From Kribbella jejuensis (GTDB taxonomy: Bacteria; Actinomycetota; Actinomycetes; Propionibacteriales; Kribbellaceae), in NCBI RefSeq assembly GCF_006715085.1, contig NZ_VFMM01000001.1:186001-250000 (forward strand): a DNA stretch of 64,000 bases, written 5' to 3'. This document shows positions 14,265 to 22,106 of the stretch, piece after piece. The translations under genes were made by a program, and so were the position numbers. The notes beneath the pieces were generated by a model that saw only the letters and a list, made by a program, of their open reading frames with translations, did not search any database and was not told the origin of the DNA. Numbering within the stretch: position 1 is the first letter of the stretch; each line of letters begins with the position of its first letter.

Positions 14265-15349
14265 CCGCTGAACACCTCCGCGAGCCAGGGCATCATCCGT
14301 TGCGGACCCAGCGAGCGGAGGTGGTCCACCGGCGGGTCGTCGATCAGTGCTCGTACGTCGTCCAGGCCGCCAGGTGCGTACGGCTCCGAAGCGTCGACGA
14401 GATCGTGCAGGCAACGCCCGGCCGGCCGCGCTGCGCCGGTGCGGAGGTCGAGGAGCTCGCCGTGAACGCCGTCCCGGAGCGCGATCCAACGGTTCTCGGC
14501 GATCCGCCAGGACGGCGCCGGCTCCGAGAGCTGGCCGAGGTGGTAGAGCTCTGTCAGCCGGGCGGACAGCGCGTACACGAACCGCACGATCGCCCCCGCC
14601 CGCTCGGTCGTCGCCGGTACGTCGAGAACCCGCAACTCCAGCGTGCCGAAACGGACGTGTGGGCGCAGCTCCCACCACCATTCCGACGGGTCCGTCACGG
14701 CGCCGCCGCGCACCGCCCACGCAAGGTCGTCGGCGTGCTGATCCCAGGAGGCGATGATCGGCGGCACACCTTGCCGCGGGAGCTGGCCGGCAATCACCGG
14801 CCGCACGGAGCAGAGCCCGGTGTCGCGGCCGCCCGCGAACGGCGCCGTACCTGCCAACGCGGCAAGCTCCGGCAGGAGATCCCGTAGCGCGTGGTAGATG
14901 GCCAACGTGCAGTCGGCGTCGCCGAAGGCGAGGTGGATCTGCAGCGACGACACCAGTTGGCGCTCGACGATTTCGCGGTACCGGCTGTCGAGGCCTGCCG
15001 CGCGCGAGGTCGCCGCCAACTCGACGGGCCCGTCGATCAGCGGATGCACCGCGGTGGCGACCACGGCACGATCCGGACCGCACATCGTGGACAACAGCGT
15101 CCGGCACTGCCGCAGCTCCTCGACCGCCAAGGACGGGTCCTTGTGCACGGAGGTCGCGATCTCGATCTGGCACGCGGGGAGCTCCGCCTTGATCCGCGGG
15201 TCGTCGACCGCGACCAGTACGTCCGCGGCTCTCGCCGGCAGCCAGCTCACCCGGTCCACCAGCAGGAGCTCCTCCTCCAGCCCGACGGTTCCGGGAACAG
15301 TACTCGCGAAGATCGCACCCAAGGATGAGCCGCTGACCACCGCCCTCAC
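14261..15349 (-). CDS. YbdK-type carboxylate-amine ligase (GCS2 family)
   Basis: A 362-residue glutamate-cysteine ligase-like enzyme of the GCS2 fold. Recognisable features are TVGLEEELLLVD (about 21-32, a metal/ATP-binding acidic cluster), AELPACQIEIAT (54-65) and SSLQIHLAFGDAD (134-146). YbdK-type enzymes have weak gamma-glutamylcysteine ligase activity, and actinobacterial relatives supply thiol precursors; the substrate is not settled. The GTG at 15349 directly follows the topoisomerase stop, and a later GTG (15340) is also possible. The methyltransferase downstream is translationally coupled. Confidence 0.87.
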   Translation of the reverse strand: MRAVVSGSSLGAIFASTVPGTVGLEEELLLVDRVSWLPARAADVLVAVDDPRIKAELPACQIEIATSVHKDPSLAVEELRQCRTLLSTMCGPDRAVVATAVHPLIDGPVELAATSRAAGLDSRYREIVERQLVSSLQIHLAFGDADCTLAIYHALRDLLPELAALAGTAPFAGGRDTGLCSVRPVIAGQLPRQGVPPIIASWDQHADDLAWAVRGGAVTDPSEWWWELRPHVRFGTLELRVLDVPATTERAGAIVRFVYALSARLTELYHLGQLSEPAPSWRIAENRWIALRDGVHGELLDLRTGAARPAGRCLHDLVDASEPYAPGGLDDVRALIDDPPVDHLRSLGPQRMMPWLAEVFSG

Positions 15350-16366
15350 CTACGTCCGGGCGTCCTGGTCGAGGATCCTGTTCACGGACCGTTCCACGCC
15401 CGCGCGGACGTCTTCGTCGCCGAGGTCGTCGCCGACCCGCCGGACCGTCTCGGCAATGGTGCGGCCGTGCTCGAACTGCTCGACGACGCGCGGATCGATG
15501 TACGACGAACGCGCCACCGCCGGCGTGTTGCCGAGGTGCTCGGAGACCTCCTCGAGCATCTCCTTCTCGGCCGCGACCAGAGCCTTCTTCGTTGTCGGCG
15601 GATCGGCCTCCGCGAGATCCACCGCCGCATGGACCGTCGCGGTCCAGGTGCGCAGGTCCTTGACGGTGAAGTCGTCGCCCACCAACTCGTGGAACCGCTC
15701 GTTGATCATGCTCGCGTTGATCTCGTGATACCCCTCGTCGTCGCGGTACACCAGCAGCCGCGGGCTCTTGTGCCGCCCGCGCTTCAGCGATCGCACCGCC
15801 GCGACCAGCTTGTCGTCGTCGAGTTCCGCGGTCCGGCGGATCCCGCCCTTCGCGCGGAAGTCGAAGACCAGCTTTCCTTTGCTCACCCGTACGTCGCGAC
15901 GCAGCAGCGTCGCAGCCCCACGACTGCCGTTCTGCTCGGCGTACCGGGTGTTGCCCGTGCGGAAGACGCCGTAGTCCAGCATGCGCAACGCGACCGCGAG
16001 CACCCGCCGCCGGTCCAGGCCGTCCCGGTCGAGGTCCAGGTCGACCGCCTCGCGGAACGCCGGGAGCTTGCGCGCCAGCTGCCGGACCCGGTCGTGTTTG
16101 CCCGCGTCCTGGGCGGCCCGCCAGTCGTCGTGGTACAGGTACTGCCGGCGCCCGGCCTCATCAGTACCGACCGCCTGGATGTGACCGTTCGGGTACGGGC
16201 AGATCCACACGTCCTTCCAGGCCGGCGGAATCGCCAGCGTCCGGATCCGCTCGAGCACCTCGGTGTCGTCGATCACGTTGCCCTCGGCATCGTGGTAGCT
16301 GAACCCCGAACCCCGCCGCCGGCGGCTGAAACCCTCGGCGTCGGGATGGCTGCGGCGCAGTCGCAT
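15350..16366 (-). CDS. DNA topoisomerase IB
   Basis: A 338-residue poxvirus/bacterial-type topoisomerase IB, which relaxes supercoils through a 3'-phosphotyrosine bond. The catalytic tyrosine is in VARSSYIDPRVV (near residue 300). The other active-site residues are expected in RRDVRVSKGKLVFDFRAKGG and the KDLRTW stretch. The N-terminal DNA-binding domain includes IPPAWKDVWICPYPNGHIQA. The ATG at 16366 is preferred to a TTG at 16375. It sits six bases after a nuclease remnant and just before the ligase gene. In actinobacteria this enzyme is accessory, not essential. Confidence 0.93.
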   Translation of the reverse strand: MRLRRSHPDAEGFSRRRRGSGFSYHDAEGNVIDDTEVLERIRTLAIPPAWKDVWICPYPNGHIQAVGTDEAGRRQYLYHDDWRAAQDAGKHDRVRQLARKLPAFREAVDLDLDRDGLDRRRVLAVALRMLDYGVFRTGNTRYAEQNGSRGAATLLRRDVRVSKGKLVFDFRAKGGIRRTAELDDDKLVAAVRSLKRGRHKSPRLLVYRDDEGYHEINASMINERFHELVGDDFTVKDLRTWTATVHAAVDLAEADPPTTKKALVAAEKEMLEEVSEHLGNTPAVARSSYIDPRVVEQFEHGRTIAETVRRVGDDLGDEDVRAGVERSVNRILDQDART

Positions 16367-16371
16367 GACAA

Positions 16372-16587
16372 TCAACCGACCGGCACGTCGGCGACGACGG
16401 CGTAGTGGTGCTCCGGTGCGTCCGGTGGTGTGTTCAGGTCACCGGCCACGATTACGTCATCACCACGGGCCTTCAGCTCGGACACCAGCTCAGCCAACGG
16501 CCCCCGCACCGTTTCGGCGATCGCCCGCTGCCGCCGCAGCCAGCGGTCGCCGAAGCGTCCCCAGACGTTCCACGTCATGAACCGCAC
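16372..16587 (-). pseudogene. Endonuclease/exonuclease/phosphatase remnant with internal deletion
   Basis: A 71-residue in-frame fragment of the EEP nuclease family. It begins normally (VRFMTWNVWGRFGDRW, whose Asn is the first metal-site residue). It then jumps from the first helix (RQRAIAETVR) to the late segment VIVAGDLNTPPD, which carries the catalytic Asp-x-Asn. Roughly 150 residues between these, including the catalytic Glu and His regions, are missing, so the product should be inactive. It has a GAGGAAGG ribosome site and a SigB-type promoter, and now acts mainly as the 5' end of the topoisomerase transcript. Confidence 0.75.
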
Positions 16588-16619
16588 TGGTTGCTCACCT
16601 TCCTCGGATCGTCCTTCCG

Positions 16620-16645
16620 GTACCCGCGACGAGGTGGCGACAAGC
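16620..16645 (-). promoter_or_regulatory. SigB-type promoter for the nuclease remnant/topoisomerase unit
   Basis: Minus strand: GCTT, 16 bases, GGGTAC, 33 bases upstream of the GTG at 16587, in the gap after the DUF1360 gene. Confidence 0.55.
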
Positions 16646-16654
16646 CGGTGAGAC

Positions 16655-17173
16655 CTAGCCCTTCTGCTCCGCGGCCTGCTGCAGCCACGCGTAGATCAGC
16701 TGCAGGTAGTCGGCGCCCGCGACGGCGGTCAGCGCGGACGCGGCGATCCGGGTGAAGCGCGGCGCGAACAGGAACCCGAGGCTGAAACCGGTCGCCACCC
16801 AGACCGACAGGCAGAACGGGCAGCTCACCAGCTCGCCGATCGCGTGCCGGAGCTGGCCGTCGGTCCGGACGTCCTCCATCACCTCGCCCGGTGCCCCGGG
16901 TTCGCGGTACCGCGTGAACGGCATCCGCAGCGGACTGGTGATCGCGTCCTTGCTGACCAGCCGGGAGAGCTTGTGCGTCCCAGCCGTCATCAGCAGCAGG
17001 TCGTACGGCGAGATCCGCCGGCCGTCCGTACCACGCAACGCCGCTACGACGCCCGCGACACCGACCAGCCCACCGAAGACCGTCATGACGACCGCGTATC
17101 CACCCAGCGGCCGATCCGCCCCCTGCCGGTACTCGCCGGCCTCCGACCGGACCGACTCCGAGACCTTCGTCAT
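16655..17173 (-). CDS. DUF1360 membrane protein
   Basis: A 172-residue membrane protein. Hydrophobic stretches lie at about 25-45, 55-70, 115-135 and 140-160. DUF1360 features seen are SPYDLLLMTAGTHKLSRLVSKDAITSPLRMPF and a conserved ELVSCPFCLSVWVA, whose two cysteines flank Pro-Phe. Function is unknown for the family; the CPFC pair may bind metal or be redox-active. It begins seven bases after the GH13 gene stop, with GAGGTGA as ribosome site, so it is the second gene of that unit. Confidence 0.88.
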   Translation of the reverse strand: MTKVSESVRSEAGEYRQGADRPLGGYAVVMTVFGGLVGVAGVVAALRGTDGRRISPYDLLLMTAGTHKLSRLVSKDAITSPLRMPFTRYREPGAPGEVMEDVRTDGQLRHAIGELVSCPFCLSVWVATGFSLGFLFAPRFTRIAASALTAVAGADYLQLIYAWLQQAAEQKG

Positions 17174-17180
17174 CACGCCA

Positions 17181-18776
17181 TCACCTCGTGTCGTCGTGTA
17201 CCCGCAGCCAGCGGTACCCATTGCCGGCCAGCATGACCGAGTCCTTGCGTGCCGGGTCGTAGCGGCTGTCGGCGAGCAGATCGGCACCGACGTCGTACGG
17301 AAGCCGCAGCCGTACCTCGTCGGTGGACAGGTTGGCCAGCATCAGCACCGAGCCGTCCGCGCGGTGATGCAGTACGCCGAACACCGCCGGGTGGTCGAAC
17401 GAGACCGGCTCGGACCGGTGGGACGGGAGTTCGCCCAGCTCGCGCCGGATCCGGACCAGCTGCGACACCCGGCTCAGCAACGAGTCCGACCGCAACTCCT
17501 GGTCCTCGACGTTGATCCGCGAGAACGCGAACGGGCCGGACCGGATCGGGCCCGGGCCGACCACACCGGGCGGCGCCTTGCTGAAGCCGCCGTTCAGCTC
17601 GGCGGACCACTGCATCGGCGTGCGGACCGGCATCCGGTCCGGCAGCGACAGGTCATCGCCCATCCCGATCTCGTCGCCGTACCGGACAACCGGTGCCCCG
17701 GGCAACGACTGGACGATCGCGTGCGCCACCGCGTTCCGGCGCGGGTCGCCGTCCAGCATCGGGGACAGCCGGCGCCGGACACCGCGGCCGAAGATCCGCA
17801 TCTCCGCGGCCGGTGCGAACGCCGCCAGCACCTCGGCACGCTCGTCGTCGGTGAGCCGGTCGAGGTCCAGCTCGTCGTGATTGCGCAGCCAGTTGACGTA
17901 CGTGCAGCCGTCCGGCGGATCCGGTTGCGCCCGCAACGCGCGCACCAGCGGCTCGGCCGAGCGGCGCGCGAGCGCGAGGAACAGCAGGTTGTTCGTCCAG
18001 AAGTCGAGTACGGCGTGCAACCGGTCGCCGGCGCCGAAGTAGTCGCCGTACTGGTCCGGCGATACGTCCGCCTCGCCCATCAACGGCGCGTCACCCGCCG
18101 CCGCGGCCAGTTCGGCGAGCAGCCAGTAGCCGTCGTCGTGCTCGTCGGCCAGCGCCGCCTGCCGGACCAGGTACGGCGCGGCGTCCACCCGGAAGGCGTC
18201 CACACCGCGGTCCAGCCAGTGCCGGATGATGCCGGCGATCTCCGCGCGGACCTCCGGCCGGCGGACGTCCAGGTCTGCCTCGTGCCGGTAGAAGGCGTGC
18301 CGGTAGTACCGGCCGGCGTGGTCGTCGTAGGCCCAGACGGAGTCCTCGACGCCCGGGAACACCGGCTCGGGCACCGCCGGGTCGTCGCGCGGCTCGGCCG
18401 CCCAGACGTAGAAGTCGCGGTACGGCGAGGCCGGGTCGTCGCGGGCCGAGCGGAACCACGGATGGTGGATCGAGGTGTGCTGGACGACGAGTTCGATCAG
18501 CACCCGCAGGTCGGCCTGGTGACACCGCTCGACCAGGTTCTCGAAGTCCGCCATCGTGCCGAACCGGGCGGAGACGTCGCGGTGGTCGACGATGTCGTAC
18601 CCGGCGTCGAGGTACGGCGACACGTAGAACGGCTGCAACCAGATCGTGTCGGCGCCGACCGCCCGGATGTGGTCGAGTTTGCGCTGGACGCCGTTCAGGT
18701 CGCCGACACCGTCGCCGTCGGAGTCGAAGAACGTCGCCGGGTCGAGCTGGTAGATCACCCGTCCATCGAGTCGCAT
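17181..18776 (-). CDS. GH13 alpha-glucan/trehalose-type enzyme (TreS-like)
   Basis: A 531-residue glycoside hydrolase family 13 protein with a full (beta/alpha)8 barrel. Visible catalytic elements are the nucleophile Asp in FRVDAAPYL (near 196), the acid/base Glu in MGEADVSPDQYGDYFG (near 232) and the transition-state Asp in NHDEL. The opening VIYQLDPATFFDSDGDGVGDLNGV and the calcium-type GYDIVDH loop resemble trehalose synthases and alpha-glucosidases, but typical TreS is 560-600 residues and the exact reaction is not certain. The ATG is nine bases after a SigB-type -10 (leaderless). A role in trehalose or glycogen metabolism under osmotic stress is inferred. Confidence 0.87.
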   Translation of the reverse strand: MRLDGRVIYQLDPATFFDSDGDGVGDLNGVQRKLDHIRAVGADTIWLQPFYVSPYLDAGYDIVDHRDVSARFGTMADFENLVERCHQADLRVLIELVVQHTSIHHPWFRSARDDPASPYRDFYVWAAEPRDDPAVPEPVFPGVEDSVWAYDDHAGRYYRHAFYRHEADLDVRRPEVRAEIAGIIRHWLDRGVDAFRVDAAPYLVRQAALADEHDDGYWLLAELAAAAGDAPLMGEADVSPDQYGDYFGAGDRLHAVLDFWTNNLLFLALARRSAEPLVRALRAQPDPPDGCTYVNWLRNHDELDLDRLTDDERAEVLAAFAPAAEMRIFGRGVRRRLSPMLDGDPRRNAVAHAIVQSLPGAPVVRYGDEIGMGDDLSLPDRMPVRTPMQWSAELNGGFSKAPPGVVGPGPIRSGPFAFSRINVEDQELRSDSLLSRVSQLVRIRRELGELPSHRSEPVSFDHPAVFGVLHHRADGSVLMLANLSTDEVRLRLPYDVGADLLADSRYDPARKDSVMLAGNGYRWLRVHDDTR

Positions 18777-18785
18777 GGCCTACCG

Positions 18786-18810
18786 GTACCCGCCCGGCAA
18801 CTCATGACGC
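18786..18810 (-). promoter_or_regulatory. SigB-type promoter for the GH13/DUF1360 unit
   Basis: Minus strand: GCGT, 15 bases, GGGTAC. The ATG at 18776 follows nine bases after the -10, so no leader or ribosome site is expected. Confidence 0.55.
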
Positions 18811-18821
18811 GCACGGTGCCT

Positions 18822-19994
18822 TCACGGGTGCAGCAACACCTTCACTACGCCGTCGGTCTTGTGCTGGAAGGTCTTGTACGCCGCAGGGCCTTCCGCGAGC
18901 GGCAGGTGGTGCGTCGCGAACGTGTCGACGTGCAGTGGATCCTCGTCGGTCAGCAGCGGCAGGATCTGGCCGCTCCAGCGGTGGACGTTGGCCTGGCCCA
19001 TCCGGAGCTGGATCTGCTTGTCGAACATCGTCAGCATCGGCAGCGGATCGGCGGCGCCGCCGTAGACGCCGATCAGCGAGATCGTGCCGCCGCGGCGGAC
19101 CACGTCGATCGCGAGCAGCAACGCCGCCATCCGGTCCACGCCGGCCTTCTGCATGAAGCCGCGCTGGATCGCGTCCGGCAACAAGCCGGCCGCCTGCTGG
19201 GCCAGCCGGGCGACCGGTGATCCGTGTGCCTCCATCCCGACCGCGTCGATCACCGAGTCGGGACCGCGCCCGTCGGTCAGGTTCCGGATCTCCTCGGCGA
19301 TGCCGCCGGAGTACTTCAGTGTCTCGACGCCGTTCGCCTCGGCCCGCTGCAAGCGGTCCGGCACCAGGTCGACGCCGATCACCCGGTGGCCGCGGTGCAG
19401 CGCGACCCGGCACGCCATGTCACCGATCGGTCCGAGACCCAGTACGACGACAGTGCCGCCGTCCGGGATCGCGGCGTACTCGACCGCCTGCCAGGCCGTC
19501 GGGAGTACGTCGGACAGGTAGACGAAACGGTCGTCCGGCGGACCCTCCGGCACCTTGATCGGGCCGTACTGCGCCTGCGGCACCCGGAGGTACTCTGCCT
19601 GACCGCCGGGCACCTGCCCGTACAGCTTGGTGTAGCCGAACAGCGCCGCGCCCATCCCCTGGTCACGGACCTGCGTCGTCTCGCACTGGGTCTGCAAACC
19701 CTGCGCACACATGTAGCAGGACCCGCAGGCGATCTGGAACGGTACGACCACCCGGTCCCCCGCCCGCAGTCCGCCGACCTCGGACCCGGTCTCCTCGACG
19801 ACTCCGATGACTTCATGGCCGAGTACGTCACCGACGTCCAGGAACGGGCCCATCACCTCGTACAGATGCAGGTCCGACCCACAGATCCCGCTCGATGTCA
19901 CCCGGACGATCGCGTCCGTCGGTTCCTCGATCCGCGGGTCCGGTACGTCGCCGTACCCGATGTCCCGTTTTCCCTGCCAGGTCAGGGCCTTCAT
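18822..19994 (-). CDS. Zinc-dependent alcohol dehydrogenase (formaldehyde dehydrogenase-like)
   Basis: A 390-residue medium-chain dehydrogenase. The catalytic zinc site is in SGICGSDLHLYE (about 35-46) and GHEVIGVVEE. The structural zinc site has four cysteines in ACGSCYMCAQGLQTQC (about 88-103). The Rossmann motif VLGLGPIGDMA binds NAD(P). The insertion containing QQAAGLLPDAIQRGFMQKAGVD resembles glutathione-independent formaldehyde dehydrogenases and related enzymes. The start at 19994 has GGAGA five bases away. Substrate is inferred only to be a small aldehyde or alcohol. Controlled by the promoter at 20028-20053. Confidence 0.9.
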   Translation of the reverse strand: MKALTWQGKRDIGYGDVPDPRIEEPTDAIVRVTSSGICGSDLHLYEVMGPFLDVGDVLGHEVIGVVEETGSEVGGLRAGDRVVVPFQIACGSCYMCAQGLQTQCETTQVRDQGMGAALFGYTKLYGQVPGGQAEYLRVPQAQYGPIKVPEGPPDDRFVYLSDVLPTAWQAVEYAAIPDGGTVVVLGLGPIGDMACRVALHRGHRVIGVDLVPDRLQRAEANGVETLKYSGGIAEEIRNLTDGRGPDSVIDAVGMEAHGSPVARLAQQAAGLLPDAIQRGFMQKAGVDRMAALLLAIDVVRRGGTISLIGVYGGAADPLPMLTMFDKQIQLRMGQANVHRWSGQILPLLTDEDPLHVDTFATHHLPLAEGPAAYKTFQHKTDGVVKVLLHP

Positions 19995-20027
19995 ATCGTC
20001 TCCTCGACAGCTCGCGGAAGCTCTCCG

Positions 20028-20053
20028 GTGCCCACTGGGCCGGCAACAGAACC
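20028..20053 (-). promoter_or_regulatory. SigB-type promoter for the zinc dehydrogenase
   Basis: Minus strand: GGTT, 16 bases, GGGCAC, leaving a 33-base leader with a ribosome site. It lies four bases from the -35 of the divergent promoter at 20058-20082. Confidence 0.5.
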
Positions 20054-20057
20054 GGTT

Positions 20058-20082
20058 GGTTATTCGACGCGCAGGCGGGCAC
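20058..20082 (+). promoter_or_regulatory. SigB-type promoter for the gene at 20092
   Basis: Plus strand: GGTT, 15 bases, GGGCAC. The ATG at 20092 is nine bases downstream of the -10, implying a leaderless message. Confidence 0.55.
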
Positions 20083-20091
20083 CGGTCGGGT

Positions 20092-20445
20092 ATGACTGTG
20101 AAGCTGAACGAGAAGGCGTTCGAGCACGCGAAGTCCCTGGTCGGCAAGGGACAGACGACCAAGGACGAGCGGGACGACTGGAGCGAGCACGCACCGACCG
20201 CGGCGGAGCAGAACGCGTACCTGGACAAGCACGGCTGGAGCGACTACGGCCTGTGGTTCCTCGGCGTCGACACCGAGATGGACGAGGAGACCAAGGGTCA
20301 CTACAAGTTTCCGTACGGCGACTTCCGGCGGGTGCACCGCTGCGGCGTGATCAGCGCCGAGTCACGGGCCGCGCAGAACGACCATACCGACATCCAGCAC
20401 GCACTGGAGGAGATCCACAAACTGCTGGACGGCGACCACGCCTGA
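20092..20445 (+). CDS. Conserved-looking small acidic protein of unknown function
   Basis: A 117-residue soluble protein that I do not recognise with confidence. It starts with a Lys-rich helix (KLNEKAFEHAKSLVGKGQ), then an aromatic, acidic middle (KHGWSDYGLWFLGVDTEMDEETKGHYKFPYGDF) and ends with a helix containing HALEEIHKLLDG. There is no signal peptide or membrane segment. Two His and one Cys fall in RRVHRCGVISAESRA. Proteins of this look occur in actinobacterial stress clusters, but no function can be stated. Start is fixed by the leaderless promoter spacing; the strong hairpin at 20460-20490 ends the transcript. Confidence 0.75.
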   Translation: MTVKLNEKAFEHAKSLVGKGQTTKDERDDWSEHAPTAAEQNAYLDKHGWSDYGLWFLGVDTEMDEETKGHYKFPYGDFRRVHRCGVISAESRAAQNDHTDIQHALEEIHKLLDGDHA

Positions 20446-20459
20446 CCGGCCGAACAGGG

Positions 20460-20490
20460 GTCGAGGCGCCCCGCAGCGGGGCGCCTCGAC
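20460..20490. terminator. Bidirectional intrinsic terminator-like hairpin
   Basis: Perfect 15-base arms (GTCGAGGCGCCCCGC and its complement) around a single base, in practice a 14-bp stem with a three-base loop. It lies between two convergent genes that end at 20445 and 20508, so it can serve both. No T-run follows, as is common in GC-rich actinobacteria. Confidence 0.85.
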
Positions 20491-20507
20491 GTGGTTGAAC
20501 GGGCGGG

Positions 20508-20651
20508 TCAGGTGAAGATGCTGACGCCACCAGGGCCGACCAGCAGGCCGATGACGATCAGTGCGATACCCCACAGCACCGCACCACGGAAGATCGTCAC
20601 GATTCCGGATACCACCAGGATCACCGCGATGATCCACAGAATGAATTCCAT
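20508..20651 (-). CDS. GPGG-motif small membrane protein
   Basis: A 47-residue protein with two hydrophobic helices (about 3-19 and 24-38) and a C-terminal GPGGVSIF motif. It resembles the small GPGG-motif membrane proteins of actinobacteria, whose function is unknown. The ATG at 20651 has AAAAGGA upstream. A perfect GTTT-N15-GGGCAC promoter lies about 65 bases upstream, interleaved with the divergent P450 promoter. The hairpin at 20460-20490 terminates it. Confidence 0.82.
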   Translation of the reverse strand: MEFILWIIAVILVVSGIVTIFRGAVLWGIALIVIGLLVGPGGVSIFT

Positions 20652-20715
20652 GGTCCTTTTCCCTTGAAGCGAGCCGGGAAGACCCGGCGGGACGATTCCC
20701 CGTGCGGACCATCCA

Positions 20716-20740
20716 GTGCCCGCGCCGACCGATCCAAAAC
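20716..20740 (-). promoter_or_regulatory. SigB-type promoter for the GPGG protein
   Basis: Minus strand: GTTT, 15 bases, GGGCAC, with a leader of roughly 55 bases that carries the ribosome site. Confidence 0.65.
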
Positions 20741-20767
20741 CGGTGCCAAACCGGTCTCGAACCGGTT

Positions 20768-20792
20768 GTTTCGCCGCGGTCTCGGCGGACAC
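20768..20792 (+). promoter_or_regulatory. SigB-type promoter for the P450-like gene
   Basis: Plus strand: GTTT, 15 bases, GGACAC (two differences from GGGTAC), with the ATG at 20802 nine bases downstream. The spacing match supports it despite the poorer -10. Confidence 0.45.
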
Positions 20793-20801
20793 CTGACAGG
20801 T

Positions 20802-22106
20802 ATGCCGACTCATCTGCCTTCCGCCTCCGCCCTGGACAGCGGACGAATCCTGCGCGACGTCCTCGGGCCCGTCGTGGCCCAGGGACCGATCCTCCGCCGG
20901 CCGCGGCTCGGCATCCTGGCCGAACGCCTGCACGCGGACGACCGCGCGCTCCGTCAGGTCCGGCGGCTGCGCCGCAAGTACGGCGAGGGTCCGGTGCTCG
21001 TGCACCTGCCGGGGCGCACGATCGCGCTCGTCCTGGCTCCCGAGGACGTGCATCGGATGCTCGCGGAGACACCCGAGCCGTTCGCGGCAGCGGCCGGTGA
21101 GAAGGTCGCCGCACTCACGCACTTCCAGCCGCACGCCGTCCTGGTCACCCATTCGGCGTTGCGTGGGCCGCGCCGGGAACTGAACGAGCAGGCTCTCGGC
21201 TTCCGGCAACCCGTCCACCAGCACGGGCACCGGTTCGTCGAGGTGGTGCGGGAAGAGCTCGGTGCGCTGTACGCGACGCTCAGTTGGGAGGACTTCCGCA
21301 CGATCTGGTCCCGGATCGTGCGGCGGATCGTCCTCGGCGACGCGGCCCACGACGACGTGGATCTCACCGCGCACCTCGACCAGCTGCGGGCCGACGCGAA
21401 CTGGGCCCAGTTCGGCCCGAACCACGACCAGCTCCGGAGCCGCTTCCTCGCGTCGCTCAAGGAGTACGTCGACAAGGCGGAACCAGGCAGCCTGGTCGAG
21501 TCGCTGGCCGGGCAACCCGAAGAGCTGGACCCGGCCGGGCAGGTGCCGCATTGGCTGTTCGCGTTCGACGCCGCCGGCATCGCGCTCTGGCGGTTGTTCG
21601 CCGTACTGGGGACCCGTCCGGCACTGCTCGAGCCGATCGTCGAGGAGGCACACCACCCGGAAGCCTCACCTTTGCTCGCGCAGGCCGGCGCCGCCGTGCA
21701 GGAGTCGGTCCGGCTCTGGCCGACGACCCTCGTCGTTCTCCGTCAGGCCGCTGAGCCGACCACGTGGCGGGACCGGACGGCGCCGGCCGGTACCGAGTTC
21801 GCGATCGTCAGTTCGGTGTTCCACCGCGACGACGAGGCACTCGAGTTCGCGAACGGTTTCGAGCCCTCGATCTGGCTGGACGGCCGGTCCGACGGGACGT
21901 GGCCGATCATCCCGTTCAGCGAAGGACCGGCTGCCTGCCCGGGGCGGAACGTCGTACTCCTCACGACCAGCACCGCGGTCAGCCATGTCGCCACGCACTA
22001 CGACCTCGATGTCGATCCGACCACCCGCGCGCGGCTGTCCGGTCCGATGCCCGGGACCTTCAACCACGCGACTGTCCGGATCGGTTTCTGGCCGCAGCAG
22101 CACTAG
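20802..22106 (+). CDS. Cytochrome P450
   Basis: A 434-residue P450. The haem-binding loop FSEGPAACPGRN (near residues 371-382) holds the axial cysteine, and the ExxR motif is ESVR (near 304). The I-helix segment FAFDAAGIALWRLF lacks the usual acid-Thr pair for oxygen activation, so the enzyme may be a peroxygenase-like or otherwise unusual P450. No ferredoxin or reductase gene lies nearby. The gene is probably leaderless. Its end overlaps the convergent enolase-family gene by four bases. Substrate unknown. Confidence 0.88.
   Translation: MPTHLPSASALDSGRILRDVLGPVVAQGPILRRPRLGILAERLHADDRALRQVRRLRRKYGEGPVLVHLPGRTIALVLAPEDVHRMLAETPEPFAAAAGEKVAALTHFQPHAVLVTHSALRGPRRELNEQALGFRQPVHQHGHRFVEVVREELGALYATLSWEDFRTIWSRIVRRIVLGDAAHDDVDLTAHLDQLRADANWAQFGPNHDQLRSRFLASLKEYVDKAEPGSLVESLAGQPEELDPAGQVPHWLFAFDAAGIALWRLFAVLGTRPALLEPIVEEAHHPEASPLLAQAGAAVQESVRLWPTTLVVLRQAAEPTTWRDRTAPAGTEFAIVSSVFHRDDEALEFANGFEPSIWLDGRSDGTWPIIPFSEGPAACPGRNVVLLTTSTAVSHVATHYDLDVDPTTRARLSGPMPGTFNHATVRIGFWPQQH

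Noticed and set aside
16752-19220. Long plus-strand open frame across DUF1360 and GH13 genes
   Set aside because: It spans two well-supported minus-strand genes and their boundary, and has no ribosome site or family likeness.
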